Shown here: one piece after another, positions 24,028 to 33,333 of the stretch | How positions within the stretch are numbered: position 1 is the first letter of the stretch | How the letters are laid out: each line of letters begins with the position of its first letter | Assembly (NCBI GenBank): GCA_031216915.1 | Contig: CM062289.1 | Location: 251,033,113 to 251,097,112 of the forward strand | Length of the DNA: 64,000 nt | From: Pictodentalium vernedei | Taxonomy: Eukaryota > Mollusca > Scaphopoda > Dentaliida > Dentaliidae | Direction: 5' to 3' | Notes under the pieces: generated by a model | What the model saw: only the letters and a program-made list of their open reading frames with translations | Told to the model about the DNA's origin: nothing | The model's database searches: none | Position numbers and translations under genes: made by a program

Positions 24028-25689
24028 ATGAAACCTAAAGATCCCATTTGGAACTTTTACAACTTAGGTGATTCCAGTAAAACAACTGCAACATGTAAAG
24101 ACTGTAATGCTGTAGTCAGTGCCAAAGTACTCAGACTGAGGGCCCACAGAGAGAAATGTCCAGCATCAGCTAGACCTGTCAAGAGACCATTTGCAGATGT
24201 TGAGCAACATGATCCAGCACCAACCAGTACACCAGAGCCTGTAGCTAAGAAGCCTAAGCAGTCAAGCATGACCACATACAGTTTTAGCACAGACCAAACC
24301 ATGTCTCGACAACTTGATGAGCAGATTGCCAAGCTATTCTACGCCTGCAACCTACCTTTCAAAATAGCAGACCATCCTGTATTTAAAGAAACCATCCAGA
24401 TGCTACGACCAGGTTACAACCCACCCAACCGTAAAGAGGTAGGAGGCCAACTACTTGACCAAGTCCACGACAAGATAACAACAAAAGTCAGTGCTGAATT
24501 GAAAGATAAAGAAGTTGTACTTATCCAAGATGGTTGGAGTGATATCCACAACACACCAGTCATAGCCACCAGTCTTCAGTGTGAAGGAAAGTCATTCTTC
24601 CTATCAGCAGTTGACGCCGGCACCAACAAGAAGACAGCAGCCTACTGTACTTCAGTCGCAGAAGAAGCCATCTCTACAGCAACACAACAGTTTCAGTGTT
24701 CAGTTACTGGAGTAGTAACAGACAATGAGAAGAAGATGGTTGCCATGAAGCAGAACCTACAAGACAGCAATCCAGAGCTCACAGTCTACGGTTGCTCTGC
24801 ACACTGGTTAAACCTACTGGGTCAAGACATTACACCTACACAAGTCATCAACCAAGTCGTCGAGATTAACAAGTACTTCAGAAATCACCATGTACCAGGT
24901 GCACTGTTGTCCGAGATTCCAGAGTCTGTGAAACCCCAACTACCAGCAGAGACTAGATGGAACAGCCAACTAACCTGTATTGACACATATATCAGAAACC
25001 GGCCATACATGCTGATGATTATTGCCAAGAATGAAGACGTCATAGATTCAAGAATTAGAAACCTGATCCACAACGTTGGTCTCTTCAATGAAGTGAAACA
25101 CCTACAACTCCAACTGCAGCCTGTGTCGATTGCACTTGACAATCTCCAGTCAGATAGTTCTACGATTGCTGATGCCTGTGAGACATGGTTAGATCTGCTG
25201 AACAACCCAGACCTACAGACATACAAAGACAAAGTACGCAATAGATTCCAGCAAGCTATGACATCAACACATTTCCTGGCCAACATTTTGCATCCACAGT
25301 ACAGAGGGAAGAGTCTACTTCCAGACCAGGTGTCCAGTGCACAAGATCTTCTGTTAACTACCAAGCCAGACATCCTACCAGACCTCCTTAGCTTCATGAC
25401 TGACTCACTTCAGATTCCAGCAAGTCTCCTCCACTCAACTGTAATCACCAAGACCAGACCTACTGTTTGGTGGCTGAGTCTTAGCAGATCATCATCAGTA
25501 AACAGCGACTTATGTAATCTTGCACAGAAGATATTGAAGATGCCTTCAAGTTCTGCCTCTATTGAGAGAGTCTTCTCCAACTTTGGACTTATCCAGACCA
25601 AACTTAGAAATCGACTTGGTTTACAGAAAGCAGCAAAGCTAGTGTTCTGCTACAGGTACCTTAGAGGCAAAGAAGAGATTGACTGGTGA
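24028..25689 (+). CDS. hAT transposase with BED zinc finger
   Basis: A cut-and-paste transposase expected to bind the subterminal repeats and excise the element. I chose the ATG at 24028 (553 codons) because the BED finger starts right there; an upstream in-frame ATG at 23842 would add 62 residues without a known domain. The BED finger is at 1-45 (W8; C23, C26, H40, C44). A basic KKPK stretch near 74-77 may be a nuclear signal. The RNase H-fold core follows: D168 in IQDGWSD, D232 in VVTDNEKKM, a CSAHWLNL motif, and ETRWNSQ. The hAT dimerisation region near the C terminus carries E513 in SASIERVFSN. All three acidic residues and the zinc ligands are visible, with no stop or shift, so it may be active or very recent. 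Length is a little below the usual 600-700 residues. Being enclosed by TIRs and a TSD argues against a domesticated ZBED gene. Confidence 0.9.
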   Translation: MKPKDPIWNFYNLGDSSKTTATCKDCNAVVSAKVLRLRAHREKCPASARPVKRPFADVEQHDPAPTSTPEPVAKKPKQSSMTTYSFSTDQTMSRQLDEQIAKLFYACNLPFKIADHPVFKETIQMLRPGYNPPNRKEVGGQLLDQVHDKITTKVSAELKDKEVVLIQDGWSDIHNTPVIATSLQCEGKSFFLSAVDAGTNKKTAAYCTSVAEEAISTATQQFQCSVTGVVTDNEKKMVAMKQNLQDSNPELTVYGCSAHWLNLLGQDITPTQVINQVVEINKYFRNHHVPGALLSEIPESVKPQLPAETRWNSQLTCIDTYIRNRPYMLMIIAKNEDVIDSRIRNLIHNVGLFNEVKHLQLQLQPVSIALDNLQSDSSTIADACETWLDLLNNPDLQTYKDKVRNRFQQAMTSTHFLANILHPQYRGKSLLPDQVSSAQDLLLTTKPDILPDLLSFMTDSLQIPASLLHSTVITKTRPTVWWLSLSRSSSVNSDLCNLAQKILKMPSSSASIERVFSNFGLIQTKLRNRLGLQKAAKLVFCYRYLRGKEEIDW

Positions 25690-25783
25690 AACCAATGATA
25701 CACTGCAAGATTTTTAACCTATCACTGTTGTATTTATATGATGAATTGTAAATTTATTTGTACATTTCAAGTATGTCTTAGTA

Positions 25784-25975
25784 TAAAAAAAAAAAACAAA
25801 AAAAAAATATAAGAAAAAAAAAGAAAAGAAAAAAAGAAAGAAAAAAAAGACAAAAGAAAAAAAAAAAAAAAATATAAGAAAAAAAAAGAAAAGAAAAAAA
25901 GAAAGAAAAAAAGACAAAAGAAAATAAAAAAAAAAAAAATAAAGGAAAGGAAAAGAATTAAATATATAATACTAA
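25784..25975. repeat. A-rich tract with duplicated block
   Basis: An A/G-only stretch in the 3' part of the hAT element. A block of about 62 bp (atataagaaaa...gacaaaagaaaa) is present twice in tandem (about 25808-25860 and 25871-25923). Minus-strand poly-Phe frames here are artefacts. Confidence 0.85.
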
Positions 25976-26346
25976 AAAAAACTGTAGTGGTAGCCTGTAA
26001 GCCACCTGATGAGTACCCTTGGCAGGGACGAAACAGTTTTTCCTTTTTTTGTCTTATTGTAACATAAGATTCCCCACTTATTTAATAATCATTCTCTTGT
26101 ATTATCATTGATTTTGTACTATAAACTTCTTAATGAATAAAATAATACTATTTTGATATCATTTGTATGTACATGTAACCTCTTTTGTCCCTCTACAATA
26201 ATAGATTTATGATTTATAAAGTTCAATTGGTCAATAATCCAATCGACCAGTATTGACCAGTATTGACCGGTTAAAACCAGTATTGACCACTGGTCTGGTC
26301 AATACTAGTATTGACCGGTTTTTTGCCAACCTTGTCGGAGGGGCAA

Positions 26347-26721
26347 GGGGGCGCGGTGGCTCAGTTGGTAGAGGTGCAGGCTGCAAGCCGAGAGGTCCTC
26401 GGTTCGAATCCCACCTGCGGCAACCGCGTTGTGTCCTTGGGCAAGACACTTCACCCCGATTGCCTACATGGGGGCACGATGACGCTGTGTACTGAGGCGT
26501 ACTGCACGTCGATGGTGCGCATGTCTTCAACCAATCTAACCCTGCCTGTGCTGTGGTGCAGAGTTCAGAGTTACGATGTTGGGGAGCTGACAGTTGCTCG
26601 TCGTTGCTCGGTGGTTCTCCCCGGGTACTCCGGCTTCCTCCACCCGTAAAACTGTCACGGTCACGATTAGCCATTGTGCATAAGTATGTGACCTTAAACA
26701 CCAATAAAATAAATAAATAAA
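26347..26721 (+). mobile_element. Full-length tRNA-derived SINE with 12-bp TSD
   Basis: The tRNA-like head has an A box TGGCTCAGTTGG (26357-26368) and a B box GGTTCGAATCCC (26400-26411). The anticodon position reads GCA, suggesting a tRNA-Cys ancestor. A central domain follows (ttgggcaagacacttcaccc, atgggggcac, accaatctaaccctgcc, gggagctgacagttgctc, aaaactgtcacggtca), then a tail ccttaaacaccaataaa ending in AAAT repeats. It is flanked by TCGGAGGGGCAA at 26335-26346 and 26722-26733. A polymerase III promoter is expected from the A/B boxes. It encodes no protein and must use a LINE partner's machinery. Family name not assigned. Confidence 0.93.
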
Positions 26722-28573
26722 TCGGAGGGGCAAAATTTTTTGCCCCGCCCAAAATTTCTATTTTCCAAACCGAGAGGCTGATTTGAACCAAATTTTATGT
26801 GAGGGCTTATTGGGTCATGAGTACTTGATTTATGCAAAAAAAAAAATTCCCGCAGCCCCGTGGGAACCGCAGGAGCTAAAAATAGAAAAAATTTAAAACG
26901 CCCATATCTCCAAAACTGCACGGCATTGAGAATTTTTATTTGGTGTGCAGCTTCCTTAGGACCAACAGAAAGGATTGGTAAAAAAAAATTGCCATCGGTT
27001 TTACCATAGGGTACAGTTTCGAGACTTTGAAAAAGTGCTGAGTCAGCACTTTTTAACACTGTAGGCAATGGGAAAAACATTAAAAAATATTCTTCTCCAG
27101 ATCCAGAAGGCAGAATCTTTTGATATTTGGTATGCAACATTGTAGGGTGGATCTGATTCAAGTTTGTTCAAATCGGCCCCCTGGGTTCATATTTGGGCTC
27201 AGTATAGGAGCCCGATTTCGAACTTAGTGCATTTCAGGCAAATTTCTTAAAAAATCTTCTTCTCCAGATCCAGCAGGCAGAATCTTTTGATATTTGGTAT
27301 GCAACATTGTGGGGTGGATCTGATTCAAGTTTGTTCAAATCGGCCCCCTGGGTTTATATTTGGGCTCAGTATAGGAGCCCAAATTTGAACTTACTGCATT
27401 TCAGGCAAATTTCTTTGAAAATCTTCTTCTCCAGATCCAGCAGGCAGAATCTTTTGATATTTGGCATGCAACATTGTAGGGTGGATCTGATTCAAGTTTG
27501 TTCAAATCGGCTCCCTAGATTCATATTTGGGCTCACTATAGGAGCTCGAATTCGAACTTAGTGCATTTCAGGCAAATTTCTTCAAAAATCTTCTTCTCCA
27601 GATCCAGCAGGCAGAATCTTTTCATATTTGGTAAGCAACATTGTGGGGTGGATCTGATTCAAGTTTGTTCAAATCGGCTCCCTGGGTTAATATTTGGGCT
27701 CAGTAAAGGAGCCCGATTTCGAACTTAGTGCATTTTAGGCAAATTTCTTAAAAAATCTTCTTCTCCAGATCCAGCAGGCAGAATCTTTTGATATTTGGTA
27801 TGCAACATTGTAGGGTGGATCTGATTCAAGTTTGTTCAAATCGGCCCCCTGGGTTTATATTTGAGCTCAGTATAGGAGCCCGATTTCGAACTTAGTGCAT
27901 TTAGGCAAATTTCTTAAAAAATCTTCTTCTCCAGATCCAGCAGGCAGAATCTTTTGATATTTGGTATGCAACATTGTGGGGTGGATCTGATTCAAGTTTG
28001 TTCAAATCGGCTTCCTAGATTCATATTTGGGCTCACTATAGAAGCTCGAATTTGAACTTAGTGCATTTCATGCAAATTTCTTAAAAAATCTTCTTCTCCA
28101 GATCCAGCAGGCAGAATCTTTTCATATTTGGTAAGCAACATTGTGGGGTGGATCTGATTCAAGTTTGTTCAAATCGGCCCCCTGGGTTTATATTTGGGCT
28201 CAGTATAGGAGCCCAAATTTGAACTTAGTGCATTTCAAGCAAATTTATTAAAAAATCTTCTTCTCCAGATCCAGCAGGCAGAATCTTTTGATATTTGGTA
28301 TGCAACATTGTGGGATGGATCTGATTCAAGTTTGTTCAAATCGGCTTCCTAGATTCATATTTGGGCTCACTATAGAAGCTCGAATTCGAACTTAGTGCAT
28401 TTCAGGCAAATTTCTTAAAAAATTTTCTTCTCCAGATCCAGCAGGCAGAATCTTTTGATATTTGGTATGCAACATTGTGGGATGGATCTGATGCAAATTT
28501 GTTCAAATCGGCTCCCTAGATTCATATTTGGGCTTACTATAGAAGCTCGAATTCGAACTTAGTGCATTTCAGG

Positions 28574-29272
28574 TAGAGATGGGCAATATACCGAAAAACT
28601 GAACCGATACCGATATCATGGGGACACCGAAAAACCGAACCGACCCAATCTTTGAATACCGAAACCAATGGTATTTTCAATTTTCCTTGTGCATTCGCTA
28701 TTTATAAGGCCTTGATGAGGACTGATAGCAGTTGAAGTGTTCATTTTATTTTTCAGTTTTGTTAAGCCATAAGGACCAGGGCAGTTGTACTAAATTATCA
28801 ATAGTCTACGACCTGTACATGTTCAGTTGCTTAGCAGTGATTTCTAGCCAAGTCTTGGCTGCCTGTTAAGGCAGCCAAGACTTGGCTAGAAATCACTGAC
28901 CAGATAATTTTACTACTGTCATCAGGCCCACGTAAAGATGACATCTTCAGGACACACATTCTATGATTACAGACACCTTAAGTGGAGCTTGAAAAGTTAA
29001 GGCGTATTTAGAACAAGTCACCAAATTACTGCAGATATGATCTGTGCTGACAAAAGAATGACAATGTTGAGCCCATCAACAATGACATGTGTAGCACTAT
29101 GATAGAATGGTACAAGAACAACTTATTCTGTATTTTTCTGACATGGATTCCCCTTTGGTACTATCAGTGAATCTGAAGTCACATACCGAATACCGAACCG
29201 ATACCGCGGTATGCCCACACAAAAATACCGAAACCGATATCGAACTCAAAATTCCAATACCGCCCATCTCTA
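28574..29272. mobile_element. hAT-type MITE with exact 8-bp TSD
   Basis: TAGAGATGGGC at the left and GCCCATCTCTA at the right are perfect inverted ends. ATTTCAGG is duplicated exactly at 28566-28573 and 29273-29280. Subterminal arms carry repeated accgataccg/aaaccgaa motifs. At 699 bp with no transposase it is non-autonomous. It splits one unit of the 167 bp array, so it is younger than the array. Confidence 0.92.
28835..28898. repeat. Perfect 30-bp-arm hairpin inside MITE
   Basis: cagtgatttctagccaagtc... pairs base for base with ...gacttggctagaaatcactg across a 4-base gtta loop. Confidence 0.92.
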
Positions 29273-31009
29273 ATTTCAGGCAAATTTCATAAAAAATCAT
29301 CTTCTCCAGATCCAGCAGGCAGAATCTTTTGATATTTGGTATGCAACATTGCGGGGTGGATCTGATTCAAGTTTGTTCAAATCGGCCCCCTGGATTCATA
29401 TTTGGGCTCACTATAGAAGCTTGAATTCAAACTCAGTGCATTTTGGGCAAATTTCTTCAAAAATCTTCTTCTCCAGATCCAGCAGGCAGAATCTTTTGAT
29501 ATTTGGTATGCAACATTGCAGGGTGGATCTGATTCAAGTTTGTTCAAATCGGCCCCCTGGATTCATATTTGGGCTTAATATAAAAGCCCAAATTCGCACT
29601 TAGTGCATTTCGGGCAAATTTATTAAAAAATCTTCTTCTCCAGATCCAGCAGGCAGAATCTTTTGATATTTGGTATGCAACATTGTGGGGTGGATCTGAT
29701 TCAAGTTTGTTCAAATCGGCTTCCTAGTTTCATATTTGGGCTCACTATAGAAGCTCGAATTCGAACTTAGTGCATTTCAGGCAAATTTCTTAAAAAATCT
29801 TCTTCTCCAGATCCAGCTTCAGAATCTTTTCATATTTGGTAAGCAACATTGTGGGGTGGATCTGATTCAAGTTTGTTCAAATCGGCCCCCTGGGTTTATA
29901 TTTGGGCTCCGTATAGGAGCCCAAATTTTAACTTAGTGCATTTCAGGCATATTTCTTAAAAAATCTTCTTCTCCAGATCCAGCAGGCAGAATCTTTTGAT
30001 ATTTGGTATGCAACATTGTGGGGTGGATCTGATTCAAGTTTGTTCAAATCGGCCCCTTGGGTTTATATTTGGGTTCAGTATAGGAGCCCAAATTTGAACT
30101 TAGTGCATTTCAGGCAAATTTCTTTGAAAATCTTCTTCTCAAGATCCAGCAGGCAGAATCTTCTGATATTGGGTATGCACCATGCTGAGGGGGGTGAGAT
30201 TCAAGTTTGTTCAAGCCAAGTCCCTGGGTTCATATTTGGGCTCACCGTGGTAGCCCGAATTATAACTTAGTTCAAAATGAGGAATTTTTAGCTCACCTGA
30301 GCGAAGCTCAAGGGGAGCTTTACTAATCACTTTCTGTCCGTCGTCCGTCATCGTCCGTCCGGCATTAACTTTACATTATCGACTTCTCCTCCTAAACCAC
30401 TAGCCCAATTTTATTCAAATGTTTGGCTAAATGTTTATTACCTAATGCCTATTAAGATTTGTTCAAATGAAGTTGCCCCTCCTCCTGGGTGGTGCCACGC
30501 CCCCAAGGGGCACCAAAATCTTTGTAAATCTTCCTCTCATGAACCAGCAGTAGCAGAGACTTGATATATGGTATGCACCTTCCTTTTGAGGTGTAGACTC
30601 AGATTTGTTCAAGAGAAGTTTGAGGGATAATATTTGGCATTGTTATGGGAGGGGCAAAAATTTTGGCCCCGCCCCTAATTTCTATTTTCTGAACCGAGAA
30701 GCCGATTTCAACCAAATTTTATGTGAGGGCTTATTGGGTCATGAGTACTTGATTTATGCACAAAAAAAATTCCCGCAGCCCCGTGGGAACCACAGGGGCT
30801 AAAAATAGAAAAAATTTAAAACGCCCATATCTCCAAAACTGCACGGCACTGAGAATTTTTATTTGGTGTGCAGCTTCCTTAGGACCAACCAGAAAGGATT
30901 GGTAAAAAAAAATTGCCATCGGTTTTATCATAGGGTACAGTTTCGGGACTTTGAAAAAGTGCTGAATCAGCACTTTTTAACACTGTAGGCAATGGGAAAA
31001 ACATTAAGG

Positions 31010-32860
31010 ACTCTTCTTTTCTGATTTACCAGTCAGAATCCTTTCATATTTGGTATACAACATCTCTAGGGGGGGGGGGGGGGGGGGCAGATTCAAGTTT
31101 GTTCAAATTGAGTCCCTGGGTTCATATTTGGGCTCCCTATAGGAGTCCAAATTTTAATTTGGTGCAATTTGAGGATTATTCTTTAAAAATCTTCTTCTTC
31201 AGATCCACCAGGTAGAATTCTTTCATATTTGGTATACAACATCTCTAGGGGGCTCAGATTCAAGATTGTTCAAATCGAGTCCCTGGGTTTATATTTTGGC
31301 TCCCTATGGGAGCCTGAATTTTAACTTAGTGCAATATGAAGATTATTTTTTTAAAATCTTCTTCCTCAGATCCACTGGCCAGAATCTATTCATATTTGGT
31401 ATACAACATCTCTAGAGGGGTCAGATTCAAATTTGTTTAAATCGAGTCCCTGGGTTCATATTTGGGCTCCCTATGGGAGCCCAAATTTTAACTTGGTGCA
31501 ATATGAGGATTATTCTTTAAAAATCTTCTTCTTCAGATCCACCGGGTAGAATTCTTTCATATTTGGTATACAACATCTCTAGGGGGCTCAGATTCAAGAT
31601 TGTTCAAATCGAATCCCTGTGTTCATATTTGGGCTCCCTATGGCAGCCCAAATTTGAACTTAGTGCAATATGACGATTATTCTTTAAAAATCTTCTTCTT
31701 TATATCCACCAGTCAGAATTCTTCCATATTTGGTGTACAACATCTCTAGGGGGGTCAGATTCAAGTTTGTTCAGATCGAGTCCCTGGGTTGATATTTGGG
31801 CTCTCTATGGGAGCCCAAATTTTAACTTAGTGCAATATGAGGATTATTCTTTACAAATCTTCTTCTTCAGATCCATCAGGCAGAATTCTTTCATATTTGG
31901 AATACAACATCTCTAGGGGGATCAGATTAAAGTTTGTTCAAATCGAGTCGCTGAGTTAATATTTGGGCTCCCTATGGGAGCCCAAATTTTAACTTGGTGC
32001 AATATGAGGATTATTCTTTAAAAATCTTCTTCTTCAGATCTATCAGGTATAAATTTTTCATATTTGGTATACAACATCTCTAGGGGGGTTCAGATGCACA
32101 TTTGTTTAAATCGAGTCCCTGGGTTGTTATTTGGGCTTCCTATGGGAGCGTGAATTTTAACTTAGTGCAATATGAGGATTATTCTTTAAAAATCTTCTTC
32201 TTCAGATCCACCAGGCAGAATTCTTTCATATTTGGTATACAACATCTCTAGGGGGAGGGGGGGGGGGGGGGGGGGGTCAGATTCATATTTATTCAAATCG
32301 AGTCCCTGGGTTGATATTTGGGCTCCATACGGGAGCCCAAATTTTAACTTAGTGCAATTTGAGGATTATTGTTTAAAAATCATCTTCTTCAGATCCACCA
32401 GGCAGAATTCTTTCATATTTGGTATTCAACATCTTTAGGGGGTTCAAATTCAAATGTGTTGAAATGGAGTCCCTGGGTTGATATTTGGGCTCTCTATGGA
32501 GCCCGAATTTTAATTTGGTGCAATATGAGGATTATTCTTTAAAAATGTCCTTCCTCAGATCCACCAGGCAGAATTCTTTCATATTTGGTATACAACATCT
32601 CTAGGGGGGCTAGATTGACGTTTGTTCAAATCGATTCCCTGGGTTCATATTTGGGCTCCCAAAATATCCATATTTGGTATACAACATCTCTAAGGGAGTC
32701 AGATTCAAGTTTGTTCCAAACAAGTTCCCGTGCTGACAATTGGGCTTCCTATAGGAGCCTATATTTTTTAAAAATCCTCTTCAGATCCATCAGTCAGAAT
32801 TCTTTCATATTTGTATACAACCTCTGTAAGGGGGGGGGGGTGTGTCATCTCTATTCTGAA
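31010..32860. repeat. Tandem array, about 165-bp unit, 11 copies
   Basis: This is a relative of the 27-30 kb array with its own consensus: ttcttcttcagatccacc, gaattctttcatatttggta, acaacatctctagggggg, cagattcaag, atcgagtccctgggtt, cctatgggagccca, gtgcaatatgaggattatt. Several units have long G runs at the same place (31069-31087, 32251-32277). Later units are truncated. Confidence 0.9.
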
Positions 32861-33333
32861 ATTCTGCATTAACAGTAATATGTGTAGAATGTGATTGGGG
32901 GGGGGGGGGGGGGGTGGGGGGGGGTGCTCAATTCTGAAATTTGGCATTCACAGTAATATGCCAAAATTGTGTGGTTATTCCCCTGTGGAAGGGGAACATC
33001 ACAATTTTGCCATGTTACTATCAATGCTGTGTTTAAGAGCTTGCGTTTTAGAATCATGACCAGGCTGATTGATACATTTAGGCCTGATAAATGGGGCCAC
33101 CATTCCTGATTTGTACTGTTCAGAGGTGATTTCTCATATTACATATATTGGAAACCAGCCTTGAGCCACTCCAACTGATCAGCCTTTCGAAGGGGGGGGG
33201 GGGGGGGTGGAGCTCATTACCAGGCTAGGGCCTGGTGAAAATGCAAGCCCTGGTGTTTGAAGATTGAGTTAATTTGCATCAAATCCCTCATTGGTGTGAT
33301 GTCGCCAGTTTTAGGTAAGTGCTTCTCAATGGA

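Larger units (their letters stand above)
23233..26334 (+). mobile_element. Complete hAT transposon, 3.1 kb
   Basis: Ends are CAATGTTGGGCGG at 23233 and GCCAACCTTG ending 26334, imperfect inverted repeats. TCGGAGGG flanks both sides (23225-23232, 26335-26342), an exact 8 bp TSD. Subterminal regions are full of oriented copies of GGTCAATACTGG (left) and CCAGTATTGACC (right), plus ggttttaaccg palindromes, as expected for hAT transposase binding sites. The interior holds one uninterrupted transposase frame. The uninterrupted sister sequence at about 30636-30680 shows the pre-insertion arrangement. Confidence 0.92.
22876..30284 (+). mobile_element. TAGCTCACCTGA-family repeat, copy 1 (interrupted)
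   Basis: It begins ttttTAGCTCACCTGAGCGAAGCTC, then a leader nearly identical to copy 2 (30289 onward) and related to copy 3 (62659 onward). A hAT element and a SINE interrupt the leader at 23225-26733. The leader resumes and runs into a 167 bp tandem array (27083-30284). No 3' signature is seen before copy 2 begins, so the right end is lost or hidden by the abutting copy. Confidence 0.75.
27083..30284. repeat. Tandem array, about 167-bp unit, 15 copies
   Basis: Each unit contains AATCTTCTTCTCCAGATCCA, tttgatatttggtatgcaa, gggtggatctgattcaag, tcaaatcgg, catatttgggctca and cttagtgcattt. Starts fall near 27091, 27254, 27421, 27590, 27757, 27920, 28087, 28256, 28424, 29298, 29464, 29630, 29799, 29963 and 30130. 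Unit number nine is split by the MITE at 28574. Every second or third unit shares private variants (e.g. cggcttcctagattcat), hinting at a two- to three-unit higher-order repeat. Confidence 0.93.

Noticed and set aside
24057..25397. Minus-strand open frames within the hAT gene (91 and 170 codons)
   Set aside because: Shadows of the plus-strand transposase frame, which carries all recognisable motifs.
25714..25917. Phenylalanine-rich membrane protein on the minus strand
   Set aside because: Artefact of the polypurine tract downstream of the hAT gene.
26347..26420. Functional tRNA-Cys gene
   Set aside because: The A and B boxes are good, but the sequence continues into a SINE body with an A-rich tail and TSD. 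The tRNA part is the SINE promoter.
27307..30270. Family of 84-codon proteins repeated in the array
   Set aside because: Frames of 84 codons at 27307, 29349 and 30016 are simply one and a half tandem units read in the same phase; the sequence is a non-coding satellite.
27083..30284. CRISPR-like array
   Set aside because: The repeats are contiguous 167 bp units without spacers, in a eukaryotic context.
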